Positions 1-7,363 of a stretch of 64,000 nucleotides of DNA are shown here, one piece after another. The stretch lies in assembly GCA_017934975.1 (NCBI GenBank), contig JAGBIM010000007.1, positions 118,309-182,308 of the forward strand, written 5' to 3'. The notes beneath the pieces were generated by a model, which worked only from the letters and a program-made list of their open reading frames with translations, did no database searches and had not been told where the DNA came from. Every line of letters begins with the position of its first letter. Position 1 is the stretch's first letter. The position numbers and the translations under genes were made by a program. This DNA comes from Clostridia bacterium. Its GTDB lineage: Bacteria; Bacillota; Clostridia; Oscillospirales; UBA644.

Positions 1-49
1 AAACGGGGAATAATGTCAAGATAAGTACGAAAAAAATCGGAGAAAAACC

Positions 50-1411
50 ATGACACAGGACAAGCGTTATCACATGATGACCGAATCGGATCTGCACCGT
101 CTGATTCCGAAGCTGGCCGTTCCCACCATCATCAGCATGCTGGTGACCTCCGTTTACAACACGGCGGACACCTATTTCGTCAGCAAAATTTCCACGGAAG
201 CCTCAGCAGCGGTGGGCATTATCTTTTCTTTGATGGCGTTGATTCAGGCCTTGGGCTTTGCCGTGGGCATCGGCTCCTCCACCTACGTTTCCCGCCTTTT
301 GGGCGAAAAGAAACAGGAAGACGCGGACAAAGCCGTATCCACCGCCTTTTTCCTTGCCTTGGCTTTGGGGACGGTGTTTGCCGCCGTGGGGCTGACCTTC
401 TGCACGCCCATCGTCCGTCTGCTGGGCGCCATTGAGGAGGTAGAGCCCTTTGCGGTGGATTACGCCACGTATATTTTCTTGGGAGCTCCCTTCATGATGG
501 GGCTGTACGTGCTGAACAACCAGATGCGAGCCCAGGGATACGCCCTGCTTTCCATGATCGGAATCCTGTCGGGCGGAATTCTGAACATCGCCCTGGACCC
601 GCTTTTCATCTTCACCTTCGGCTGGGGCATCAAGGGAGCCGCCATCGCCACGGTGATCAGCCAGTTTTTGTCCTTCTGGATTCTGTTTTTCCTGAATCAA
701 TACAAAAAAAGCACCATTTCCGTGCGGTTTCGCGCCTTCCGTCCCTCCGTACCCTTCTTTCGGGAGATGCTACGGGGCGGTGCGCCCTCCCTCTGCCGTC
801 AAGGGCTTGCAAGCCTTTCCGCGGTGGTGCTGAATTATGCGGCGGGCCCCTTCGGCGCCGTAGCCCTTTCCGCCATGTCTATCGTCAACCGCATCGTTCA
901 GCTGATCAACTCGGTGCTCATTGGATTCGGCCAGGGTTTCTTGCCGGTCTGCGGCTTCAATTTCGGGGCAAAACGGTACGATCGGGTGCTGGACGCTTAC
1001 CGATTCTGTATCAAGGTGGGCGTGGTTCTGATCTCGGTTTTCGGCGTGATAACCTTCTTTTCCGCAGAAACGGTAATGACCTGGTTCAAAGCGGACGACG
1101 CAGAGGTGATCGAAATCGGCACGGCGGCTTTGCGGTATCAATGCTTCACCCTTCCCCTTCAGGCGGCCATGATGCTCTCTCAATTTCTTTGTCAAGCCAT
1201 CGGCTACGGAACGCGGGCTTCCCTCATCGCCATGGGGCGGCAGGGCCTGTTTCTGATCCCCCTTTATTGGATCTTTTCCCGCACCATCGGAGTCTTGGGG
1301 GTGCAGATCGCCCAGCCCTGCTCCGACGTGATCACCGCCGTTATGACCTTCCTTCTGTTGCGAACCGTATACAAAAAACTGAACGATAAGGCAAAATCAA
1401 CGAACCGTTGA
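50..1411 (+). CDS. MATE family efflux transporter
   Basis: This 453-residue, very hydrophobic protein has the length and about twelve membrane segments of a MATE (multidrug and toxin extrusion) exporter, made of two related six-helix halves. Near the N terminus it has the family pattern of a conserved Pro-rich first helix (LIPKLAVPTIISML, about 18-31) followed by NTADTYFVS. Members export cationic drugs or metabolites across the membrane using a Na+ or H+ gradient; the substrate cannot be read from sequence. The ATG at 50 follows a GGAG ribosome binding site at the usual distance. Nothing gene-like is seen in the 49 bases upstream. The stop codon overlaps the -35 box of the next promoter, so the gene ends its transcription unit. 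Confidence 0.92.
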   Translation: MTQDKRYHMMTESDLHRLIPKLAVPTIISMLVTSVYNTADTYFVSKISTEASAAVGIIFSLMALIQALGFAVGIGSSTYVSRLLGEKKQEDADKAVSTAFFLALALGTVFAAVGLTFCTPIVRLLGAIEEVEPFAVDYATYIFLGAPFMMGLYVLNNQMRAQGYALLSMIGILSGGILNIALDPLFIFTFGWGIKGAAIATVISQFLSFWILFFLNQYKKSTISVRFRAFRPSVPFFREMLRGGAPSLCRQGLASLSAVVLNYAAGPFGAVALSAMSIVNRIVQLINSVLIGFGQGFLPVCGFNFGAKRYDRVLDAYRFCIKVGVVLISVFGVITFFSAETVMTWFKADDAEVIEIGTAALRYQCFTLPLQAAMMLSQFLCQAIGYGTRASLIAMGRQGLFLIPLYWIFSRTIGVLGVQIAQPCSDVITAVMTFLLLRTVYKKLNDKAKSTNR

Positions 1412-1436
1412 CAAATCCCCCGAAGCATGGTATAAT
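1408..1436 (+). promoter_or_regulatory. Consensus sigma-A promoter
   Basis: TTGACA at 1408-1413 and TATAAT at 1431-1436 are separated by exactly 17 bases, with an extended -10 TGG just before TATAAT. It overlaps the stop codon of the MATE gene and should drive the gene at 1518. It matches the promoter at 2198-2226 at 27 of 29 bases. Confidence 0.85.
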
Positions 1437-1517
1437 GTACTCGTAAAATTCTGCGAACTGTTCCGCTATCGCAGTTACTACTATGATACCGAAACCTGCC
1501 TTTAAGGAGTTTTCAAA

Positions 1518-2129
1518 ATGACTAACCCTACTATGGTGCCAACCTATTTACGGGAGTTTTCGAAAGACGTAGGCACAAAAAAAGATATCACAAGTTTTTC
1601 TATCGTTTGCTCTTGCGGAGAAATGAATTTTGAAGTCCTTCGAGTCAAAATAGAACCGGAAAAAGAAAAGGCTCCCTTTCTGTCATTGGGGTATCATTTT
1701 GCAAGACAAGATAAAAATGGAGAATATTATAATCAATATTTTACGTTTTTTGGGATTCCTGTGGGACGGCGACGCTACTTAAAAGAGTGCATGCTTGAGC
1801 CGGACGTTGTTAAAGCAAAATGTCTGCATTGCGGAAAAGAAATTACCCTTTTCCACAGTCGTAAACATGGATATGACGGCATTGCTCTTCGCAATCAATC
1901 ATCCATTTTTACATACAAACCCGATCAAGACCTGGAGTTTTACCGTGCAAGAAAGAATTGCCATATCATTGTAGCGGTACGCCAAGACCTTCCCTACGCC
2001 GAATTGGAAGAAGAGCTGGGCGAGGAAATGACACCCGACTTATATGCGGATCTTTTTGGGGAAATTATGATAAAATCCCTTTCGGAAGACGGAAAAATCA
2101 GAACCATTGCCGCATTTGAAACAAGATAA
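1518..2129 (+). CDS. Hypothetical protein with paired Cys motifs
   Basis: I do not recognise this 203-residue protein. It is soluble, with no signal peptide or membrane segment. It contains a CSCG motif near residue 34 and a CLHCG motif near residue 112, which together could bind a zinc ion as a split zinc ribbon. The C-terminal part is acidic and probably helical. The ATG at 1518 follows TAAGGAG. The gene has its own strong promoter and its own terminator, so it is a one-gene unit. It is clearly more AT-rich than the MATE gene before it, as are the two genes after it, which suggests acquisition as a block. A nuclease, toxin or immunity role cannot be assigned. Confidence 0.8.
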   Translation: MTNPTMVPTYLREFSKDVGTKKDITSFSIVCSCGEMNFEVLRVKIEPEKEKAPFLSLGYHFARQDKNGEYYNQYFTFFGIPVGRRRYLKECMLEPDVVKAKCLHCGKEITLFHSRKHGYDGIALRNQSSIFTYKPDQDLEFYRARKNCHIIVAVRQDLPYAELEEELGEEMTPDLYADLFGEIMIKSLSEDGKIRTIAAFETR

Positions 2130-2136
2130 TAATCAG

Positions 2137-2165
2137 CCCCTCGGAGAAATCCGAGGGGCGTTTTT
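2137..2165 (+). terminator. Rho-independent terminator
   Basis: An 8-bp perfect stem (CCCCTCGG at 2137-2144 with CCGAGGGG at 2151-2158) is followed by GCG and five T residues. It closes the transcription unit of the gene ending at 2129. Confidence 0.85.
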
Positions 2166-2197
2166 GTCAATCGTGCAGGATCTCTATGCACGGACGA

Positions 2198-2226
2198 TTG
2201 ACAAATTCCCCGTAGCATGGTATAAT
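2198..2226 (+). promoter_or_regulatory. Consensus sigma-A promoter with upstream inverted repeat
   Basis: TTGACA (2198-2203), 17-base spacer, TATAAT (2221-2226), extended -10 TGG. An imperfect inverted repeat (GTCAATCG-TGCA at 2166-2177; TGCA-CGGA-CGATTGAC at 2187-2202) ends inside the -35 box and could be an operator or simply terminator-associated structure. It drives the gene at 2263. Confidence 0.85.
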
Positions 2227-2262
2227 AAAGAACAGATACTTGCGTAATTGGGAGGGAACCAC

Positions 2263-2766
2263 GTGACCGAATACGATTTATATGATTTGGCGGCGATTTA
2301 CCTTATTATTCGGGAAAAACCCAACGAACAAGAGTATTCCGAGGTTCTGTCCTCGGTTTGCAGAGTTTTATCTGACATTGAGAATTATCGGTATGTCAAT
2401 GCACTGCGGATCGAGCTTGCCAAAATTCAAACTCTTAAAAATAAAGAACTTTTTCGCTTTGTTTTCACGGAAAACGTATATACGCATTTTCATGGCGTAT
2501 TAAAGGACGAACGAGTTTTTTTAACACTCCTTGAAGCAACAAAACAACTGTCTGAAGCAATCCGGACATCTCCGGAAAAAGCGGTTGCATTGGCCGATGC
2601 ACTACACAACCTTCCCGTCAATATTGCTGATAACAATTTTCAAATTCCGGATGATTTTTGGAACCGTGAAGTTTCTTATTATCGAGACCAATGGGACAAA
2701 AATTTTTTGCTTGATCAGGAAAAATTGTTTTTACGAAAAAAATCTTCAAGAAAATTTCACTGGTAA
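2263..2766 (+). CDS. Hypothetical protein, AT-rich
   Basis: This 167-residue soluble protein is not recognised. It looks mainly helical (repeating Leu/Ile spacing through residues 20-110) with a charged, Trp-containing C terminus. The start is GTG at 2263, chosen because GGAGGG at 2251-2256 sits 6 bases upstream; a TTG at 2248 precedes that site and is unlikely. The next gene starts 6 bases after the stop, so the two are almost certainly co-transcribed from the promoter at 2198. The gene is AT-rich with runs of A, unlike the flanking core genes. Paired small genes of this kind are sometimes immunity or toxin modules, but nothing in the sequence proves that here. Confidence 0.78.
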   Translation: MTEYDLYDLAAIYLIIREKPNEQEYSEVLSSVCRVLSDIENYRYVNALRIELAKIQTLKNKELFRFVFTENVYTHFHGVLKDERVFLTLLEATKQLSEAIRTSPEKAVALADALHNLPVNIADNNFQIPDDFWNREVSYYRDQWDKNFLLDQEKLFLRKKSSRKFHW

Positions 2767-2772
2767 TGAATT

Positions 2773-3189
2773 ATGGAAATGAACAGTTTTAGAAATAATA
2801 TAATAACCGATGCGGCGAATGATCTTGCTCAATTTGCTAAAGCATTTGGATTTTCCTCTCCTGTAATAAAGAACGATGGTTACACAACCAAGATCTATAT
2901 CATAAAAAAGCACGCTATTCAATTTGAAATTGATTGGAGAGAACTTGAAATTTTCATGTTTGTTGTTCGCCTTTTAGACAACAAAATTCCTCCGAAAAAC
3001 GTTGTTTACCAATATGAAAACGGTGAGTCCTGCAGGACATATGTTGAAGAAATATATCAAATAAAAAACCCCATATACAAAAACACTCTTCGCTATACAG
3101 AAAGTTTTCTCTCTAAAAAGAAAAATTTTTATATGCAATTAATTCAATCTGATCCACAAAGGTTGTTTTCCTATATGAGTCAACTGTAA
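2773..3189 (+). CDS. Hypothetical protein, AT-rich
   Basis: This 138-residue soluble protein of unknown function lies 6 bases after the previous gene and shares its promoter. It has an alternating strand pattern in the middle (YTTKIYIIKKHAIQFEID, about 35-52) and Lys/Tyr-rich helices toward the C terminus. The mixed alpha/beta pattern could be a small immunity-like or adaptor fold, but that is a guess. The strongly AT-rich codon use (many AAA, ATA, TTT codons) sets it apart from the two-component genes that follow. The start is ATG 2773; the in-frame ATG at 2779 is a possible alternative. Confidence 0.78.
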   Translation: MEMNSFRNNIITDAANDLAQFAKAFGFSSPVIKNDGYTTKIYIIKKHAIQFEIDWRELEIFMFVVRLLDNKIPPKNVVYQYENGESCRTYVEEIYQIKNPIYKNTLRYTESFLSKKKNFYMQLIQSDPQRLFSYMSQL

Positions 3190-3236
3190 GAATAAAAAGA
3201 GAATTGACAGATCAAAAATATAACCCGAAAAAATCG

Positions 3237-3262
3237 ACGGGTCTCCGATGTGGGAGACCCGT
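3237..3262. terminator. Bidirectional terminator between convergent units
   Basis: A 10-bp perfect stem (ACGGGTCTCC / GGAGACCCGT) lies between the rightward cassette ending at 3189 and the leftward kinase gene ending at 3269. Plus-strand reading is followed by GTTTTG; minus-strand reading is followed by CGATTTTTTC, so it can stop both. Confidence 0.8.
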
Positions 3263-3268
3263 TTTGCG

Positions 3269-4690
3269 TTATTTATTCGGTTTTTTGGCGGCGGGAAGGC
3301 TGATCTCGAATACGGCACCGTGCTCGCCGTCTTTTCCGGAGCGGTTATATGCGTGCGCCACGCCGTCGTGCCCCACGGCAATGGCGTTGACGATGGAAAG
3401 GCCGAGGCCGTATTTCCCTTGCCGTCCTTTGTAGAAGCGGTCAAAGATATGATCCACGTCGTCGGGGGCGATTCCGGGGCCGTCGTCGGTGACGGAAATG
3501 GTCACCGTTCCGTTCTGCACGTCAGCGGCAAGAACGATGGATTGTTTTGCAAAGCGGAAGGCGTTGGAAAGGAGGTTGGTAATCGCCGTTGCCATGGCGT
3601 CCGCATCCACGAAGACCGTGGCGTCGGCGACTTTTCCGTACTCCAGCGTTACGCCGTCCAGACCCCTGAAGCCCGAAACGCGGGAGACGGCCTCCTCCAG
3701 AAGATCCTTTACGGAAACGTAGTTCTTCATAAAGACCTCGTCCGCCGTTTCCAGCTTGGACAGATAGATCAACTCGCCCGTCAGTTTTTCCAGACGGGAA
3801 ACCTGCTCCAGAACCTGATCGCCCACTTCCTGGGTATCGGTAAAGACGCCGTCCTTCATTCCTTCCACGTAGCCGCGGATGGACATAAGGGGCGTACGCA
3901 ATTCGTGAGAAGCGTTCTGCAGGAATTTCTTCTGCCGTGCATCGTGCTCACTGAGGGATTGAGCCATCCGATCGATGGATCGGGCAAGATCTCCCACCTC
4001 GTCGTTGGAAACCACGGGGGGCGTATCGTTCTCGAACTGGCGGTTTGCCACCCGATCGGCACGAACCTTCAGACGGCGCAGATTTTTGGTCAGCGTGGTG
4101 CTGAAGAGAAGGGCAATGGCGATGGCGAGAACGGAAGCCACCACCAGAGAAAGCAGATAAAGGGTCAACAGAGAACTCTGCATTCCGTAGGACTCGGGGG
4201 AGGTAAAGAGAATCACGTATCCGAGCACCTGATTGGTAGAAGCGTTGTAGACCTGCTGAATGGAGACGGCGTAGGCCGTATCCCCATAGCGCAAAACCCG
4301 CGTGCCGAGGGAATCCTTATAACGGGAAAGATGCTCCACGAAAAGCTCGGGGGAAGTGCTTAAATGGTCCACGTTCATGCCCGTTTCCGGGATATAACAG
4401 AACTGCTCGTCCGCCAGAACCAGAGAGGTGGAAGAATCAATATTATGGCGAAAAATCGCCTGCAGATCGGTGATTTTCGTATCGCCCTTCCAATCGGGAA
4501 TGCGGGAAGCCTCCTCCGCAAAGGCGGCACCGCTTTTGGTCAGATGCTCCTTCGCCTCCACGATCATATAACTGTTGGAGAACATATAAACGAACCCGAC
4601 GGAAATGATCCCGATAATGGAAACGATCGTGATATAAGAGAGAATCAACTTAAAGTGAAGACTGTTACGAAAGTCCTTCTTTTTGCTCAT
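3269..4690 (-). CDS. Sensor histidine kinase (HAMP, HisKA, HATPase)
   Basis: This 473-residue membrane kinase has TM1 at about 14-36, an extracellular sensor of about 135 residues, TM2 at about 174-197, a HAMP linker to about 250, and the HisKA phosphoacceptor His262 in SHELRTPLMS. The ATP-binding domain shows an N box near 372-376, a G1 box DDGPGI at 402-407 and a G2 box GLGLSI at 428-433. It autophosphorylates and passes the phosphate to the regulator encoded immediately upstream. The ATG at 4690 lies after GGAGTAAGCC and only 3 bases beyond the regulator's stop codon, so translation is probably coupled. The ligand of the extracellular domain is not evident. Confidence 0.93.
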   Translation of the reverse strand: MSKKKDFRNSLHFKLILSYITIVSIIGIISVGFVYMFSNSYMIVEAKEHLTKSGAAFAEEASRIPDWKGDTKITDLQAIFRHNIDSSTSLVLADEQFCYIPETGMNVDHLSTSPELFVEHLSRYKDSLGTRVLRYGDTAYAVSIQQVYNASTNQVLGYVILFTSPESYGMQSSLLTLYLLSLVVASVLAIAIALLFSTTLTKNLRRLKVRADRVANRQFENDTPPVVSNDEVGDLARSIDRMAQSLSEHDARQKKFLQNASHELRTPLMSIRGYVEGMKDGVFTDTQEVGDQVLEQVSRLEKLTGELIYLSKLETADEVFMKNYVSVKDLLEEAVSRVSGFRGLDGVTLEYGKVADATVFVDADAMATAITNLLSNAFRFAKQSIVLAADVQNGTVTISVTDDGPGIAPDDVDHIFDRFYKGRQGKYGLGLSIVNAIAVGHDGVAHAYNRSGKDGEHGAVFEISLPAAKKPNK

Positions 4691-4693
4691 GGC

Positions 4694-5398
4694 TTACTCC
4701 GTGGCATCGGTGACCTTGTATCCGTATCCCCAAACGGTGTTGATCTGGAAGGCGGTTTCGGCGGCATCCAGCTTTTTTCGGATACGCTTGACCAGATCGT
4801 CCACGGCGCGCGTATCCCCGATGTACTGATAATCCCAGATACTGGTCAACAGTTGGTTACGGGTAAAGGCGCGATTTTTGTTGGTGATCATGTAATACAA
4901 AAAGTCGTATTCCATAGCAGTGAAGGTCAGTTCGACCTCCCCTTCCTCGGTCACCTTGACCACGCGGCGCTGGGAGGGATAGATCTTCAGATCACGGCAG
5001 GTGGGTTCCGTGGCGGCTTTTTCTTCGTTCATGCCGTCCACGCGACGGAAGACCGCCTTCACGCGGGCCACCAGCTCACGGGGAGAGAAGGGCTTCATCA
5101 TATAATGATCCGCCCCCATTTCGATGCCGAGGATGCGGTCCAGCTCTTCGTCCCGTGCGGAGACGATGATAATGGGGGTATTGTCGATCTTGCGGATTTC
5201 GTTGCACAGCTCGAATCCCGACATTCCGGGCATCATAATATCCACGATAAGCATATCGGGCTTATAACGGGAAAAAGCCTCCAGAGCGGGCTCCGCACAA
5301 TCAAACTCCATGACGGAAAAGTTTTCCTTTTCCAGATAGGAGCGAATGATCTCACGGATGTTCTTTTCATCGTCAATTACAAAAATCAACTTCGGCAT
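4694..5398 (-). CDS. OmpR/PhoB-family response regulator
   Basis: The 234-residue protein has a receiver domain (residues 1-115) with acidic pair Asp9/Asp10, phosphorylation site Asp53 in IVDIMMPGMSG, and conserved Lys102 in MKPFSPREL. A winged-helix DNA-binding domain of the OmpR class fills the C-terminal half (about 135-232, ending in VWGYGYKV). It forms a two-component pair with the kinase gene downstream. The ATG at 5398 follows GGAAGG. Upstream there is a TATACT -10 element at 5443-5448 (minus strand) without a good -35, typical of an activator-dependent or autoregulated promoter; this is inference. The regulated genes are not known. Confidence 0.93.
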   Translation of the reverse strand: MPKLIFVIDDEKNIREIIRSYLEKENFSVMEFDCAEPALEAFSRYKPDMLIVDIMMPGMSGFELCNEIRKIDNTPIIIVSARDEELDRILGIEMGADHYMMKPFSPRELVARVKAVFRRVDGMNEEKAATEPTCRDLKIYPSQRRVVKVTEEGEVELTFTAMEYDFLYYMITNKNRAFTRNQLLTSIWDYQYIGDTRAVDDLVKRIRKKLDAAETAFQINTVWGYGYKVTDATE

Positions 5399-5740
5399 AA
5401 TAAAACCTTCCTTTCCCCAAGGGAAAAACCTTCTATAAGAACAGTATAGCGTAATTTATCATACAACATATTAAGAATTTGTGTCTTTTTTTCGTATTTC
5501 GCAGGAAAAAGAAACTTTTCCCCCAAAAAGGGAGGGGGAGAGAGTCCAAAAGCAGTAAAAGGACTCTCTCCCAAGGCATGGAAAAACTGTTGTATAAAGA
5601 AAGGAATCTGATGAGCGTTCCGTTGCCGCAGGGTCTTCCTTCCCTTGCGACGAACACAGTATACCAGACAAAACACGCAGAAAAAGAATGAAAGTGTGGC
5701 AGGATTTCGGAAAAAAAAGAACGCATTTCCGATTCCATGC
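5399..5740. other. Noncoding interval with strong hairpin
   Basis: No credible gene is seen here. It holds a perfect 12-bp inverted repeat (GGGAGAGAGTCC at 5536-5547, GGACTCTCTCCC at 5561-5572), which on the minus strand is followed by a short T run and looks like a terminator. About 90 bases upstream of it on the minus strand lies an extended -10 element (TGGTATACT, 5658-5666) without a clear -35. A short leftward RNA of roughly 120 nt is possible, or the elements may simply insulate the regulator gene from the unit to its right. Confidence 0.4.
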
Positions 5741-5769
5741 AAAAAAGCCGCACCCTTTTCAGGTGCGGC
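5741..5769 (-). terminator. Rho-independent terminator
   Basis: On the minus strand, GCCGCACC pairs with GGTGCGGC (5747-5754 with 5762-5769) and a run of six T follows (5741-5746). It terminates the small gene at 5786-6007. Confidence 0.88.
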
Positions 5770-5785
5770 CTTGAATCGGTGAATC

Positions 5786-6007
5786 TTATTCCGCGTCGGG
5801 GACGGGATCGCAATCGCAATCGTCGAGGACTTCGAAATAATCGTCGTCGTCGCAGCAGCAGTCGCAATCGTCGCAATCGCATTCGTCATCGCGGTTGCAG
5901 AGCATACGGAGCTTATCACGGAAAATGTAGCACAGAAGGGCCACAACGCCGATGAAAGCAATGATACCGAGGATAATGCCGAGGATGGTTCCGGTTTTCT
6001 TGTTCAT
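5786..6007 (-). CDS. Tiny membrane protein with Cys/Asp-rich cytoplasmic tail
   Basis: This 73-residue protein has one hydrophobic segment (about 7-29, TILGIILGIIAFIGVVALLC) and a short basic stretch (RDKLR) that should hold the C terminus in the cytoplasm. The tail of about 35 residues is built almost only of Asp and Cys: Cys at 37, 43, 45, 48, 50, 51, 52, 64 and 66, with runs such as DECDCDDCDCCCDDDD. Such a tail could bind metal ions, but no known family is recognised. The gene is supported by a perfect promoter, an AAAGGTG ribosome binding site and a dedicated terminator, so it is a one-gene unit and not a chance frame. Confidence 0.8.
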   Translation of the reverse strand: MNKKTGTILGIILGIIAFIGVVALLCYIFRDKLRMLCNRDDECDCDDCDCCCDDDDYFEVLDDCDCDPVPDAE

Positions 6008-6057
6008 AATAACACACCTTTCACGTTCGTTTACTTCGGGGTTGGGTTTATATCATT

Positions 6058-6086
6058 ATTATAACGCATCTTTTACGTTTTGTCAA
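6058..6086 (-). promoter_or_regulatory. Perfect consensus sigma-A promoter
   Basis: On the minus strand TTGACA (6081-6086), 17-base spacer, TATAAT (6058-6063). It points at the Cys/Asp-rich mini protein gene, predicting high constitutive transcription. Confidence 0.88.
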
Positions 6087-6117
6087 CAGTTTTCCCGCAT
6101 TCTTCATAATTTATTCC

Positions 6118-7125
6118 TCATTCTGCCGCATCGTTTCTGCCGTAAAGGGCAAACGCGCCCTTGGCAAGATCTTCCAGACGGCGGACGAGGGGATCGGGAT
6201 AAAGAAGACGGATATCTCCGCTGTGCAGAAGCAGCCAGGCAAATAACCCGTCGTCGGCGGGCACGTCGCAGGTCAGAAGATAATGGGATTCCCCTGCAGA
6301 TTCGATAACCGAATCGGAAGGAAATCTGCGCTCTGCGGCGGAAAGGAAGGCCTCCGACACGCGGAAGATCATATGTACGGGATCTTCCAGAGAAGAAAAC
6401 ACCCCTTTGACGTACTGATCCAGGTCAAAATCCAGGTCTCCCCCGATCTCGCGCAGGTCGGCAACGGTGCGGTCGGTGACGGTCAACCCCTCAATGCGGT
6501 CGGCGGAATAAAAGCAAAGCTCCCCGTTTTCATCGGCTCCCACGAGATAATATCCCTCACTCCACACCAGGCGATAGGGCGACACGGTCTGGACGGCCTG
6601 GACGGCCTTGCGACGGGGCGTCATATCCCGCAAAGCAGAGCCCTTGTGGGAAAAGCGAACCTTTTTCCCGCCGCGAATTGCGTCAATCAAACGCTCCACG
6701 TTGGAATAGGTCCGCTCGGTGACGGTTCCGTCGGGAAACACGGAAAGATATTCCGCAACGCAATCCCGCTGACGGGGCAACGCGGTAAAGGAGCGCAATT
6801 TTTTTTCCAACTCCGGCTTTCGCTTCCGCGGCACGGAGGAAGAAATGCGGATAAGATTGGATAAAAGCATCAGATCCTGCCGCGAAAAGGGCGATCCGTC
6901 CCAATAATACCGCACGTCCCTGGAGCGAACCGTCCGAACGGAAAAGCCCGCCTGCGTCAGGGCGCGCAAATCCCGATAAAGCGCCTTTCGCTCTCCCGGG
7001 ACACCGAGCTGCTCCAAAGCCGCACCCAATTCCGCCAAAGACATGGGGTGTTCCGCATCGGTCCGCTCACACAGAATCCGTAACAGATACAAGGGTCTCT
7101 CCTTTTGTAAAGGGGTTCCCGCCAT
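6118..7125 (-). CDS. WYL-domain HTH transcriptional regulator
   Basis: The 335-residue protein has an N-terminal winged helix-turn-helix of the HTH_11/DeoR type (about 8-70, including SLAELGAALEQLGVPGERKALYRDL) and a WYL domain around 140-240 with the characteristic SPYRLVWSEGYYLVGADENG region, followed by a WCX-like C-terminal domain. WYL domains sense small ligands or nucleic acids and occur in many stress and defence regulators, but no defence genes lie nearby. The start is ATG 7125 because GGAGGTGCGGAGC precedes it; an in-frame codon at 7158 lacks such a site. It is divergent from the promoter at 7202. Target genes are unknown. Confidence 0.9.
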   Translation of the reverse strand: MAGTPLQKERPLYLLRILCERTDAEHPMSLAELGAALEQLGVPGERKALYRDLRALTQAGFSVRTVRSRDVRYYWDGSPFSRQDLMLLSNLIRISSSVPRKRKPELEKKLRSFTALPRQRDCVAEYLSVFPDGTVTERTYSNVERLIDAIRGGKKVRFSHKGSALRDMTPRRKAVQAVQTVSPYRLVWSEGYYLVGADENGELCFYSADRIEGLTVTDRTVADLREIGGDLDFDLDQYVKGVFSSLEDPVHMIFRVSEAFLSAAERRFPSDSVIESAGESHYLLTCDVPADDGLFAWLLLHSGDIRLLYPDPLVRRLEDLAKGAFALYGRNDAAE

Positions 7126-7201
7126 GCTCCGCACCTCCGTTTTGGTTATTTTGCACAAACCACAAGAGGTTCATTTGTATATATTCAACAACTTTTGCCT
7201 C

Positions 7202-7229
7202 TTGATTTTTTTGTAGATTATGGTATAAT
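7202..7229 (+). promoter_or_regulatory. Sigma-A promoter without a downstream gene
   Basis: TTGATT (7202-7207), 16-base spacer, extended -10 TGG and TATAAT (7224-7229) on the plus strand. The next coding region on the plus strand is 3 kb away; a terminator follows at 7305-7337, so the product is probably a short RNA. Confidence 0.65.
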
Positions 7230-7235
7230 ATTATT

Positions 7236-7337
7236 GTGATCGGGAGAAAGTCCCGCACTTGAAATTACTGATTCGTTCCATAACATATACCCCCTCTTTT
7301 TTTGACCGAGAGTTTTTCGAAACTCCCGGTTTTTTTT
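7236..7337 (+). ncRNA. Candidate small RNA of about 100 nt
   Basis: The promoter at 7202-7229 and a terminator-like hairpin followed by eight T residues (arms 7305-7315 and 7320-7330, T run 7330-7337) bracket about 100 bases without a credible reading frame. A second small hairpin, CGGGA/TCCCG, lies at 7241-7255. The T run is on the plus strand only, so the terminator does not serve the leftward pmbA-like gene. No known RNA family is recognised. It may be a regulatory RNA, or the leader of a lost gene. Confidence 0.4.
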
Positions 7338-7363
7338 ACCCAAAAATCGGGGGAACCGCAAAA

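Noticed and set aside
1518..3189. Toxin-antitoxin or defence system
   Set aside because: Size, AT-richness and paired arrangement are suggestive, but no toxin, nuclease, kinase or antitoxin motif can be seen, so I left the genes as hypothetical.
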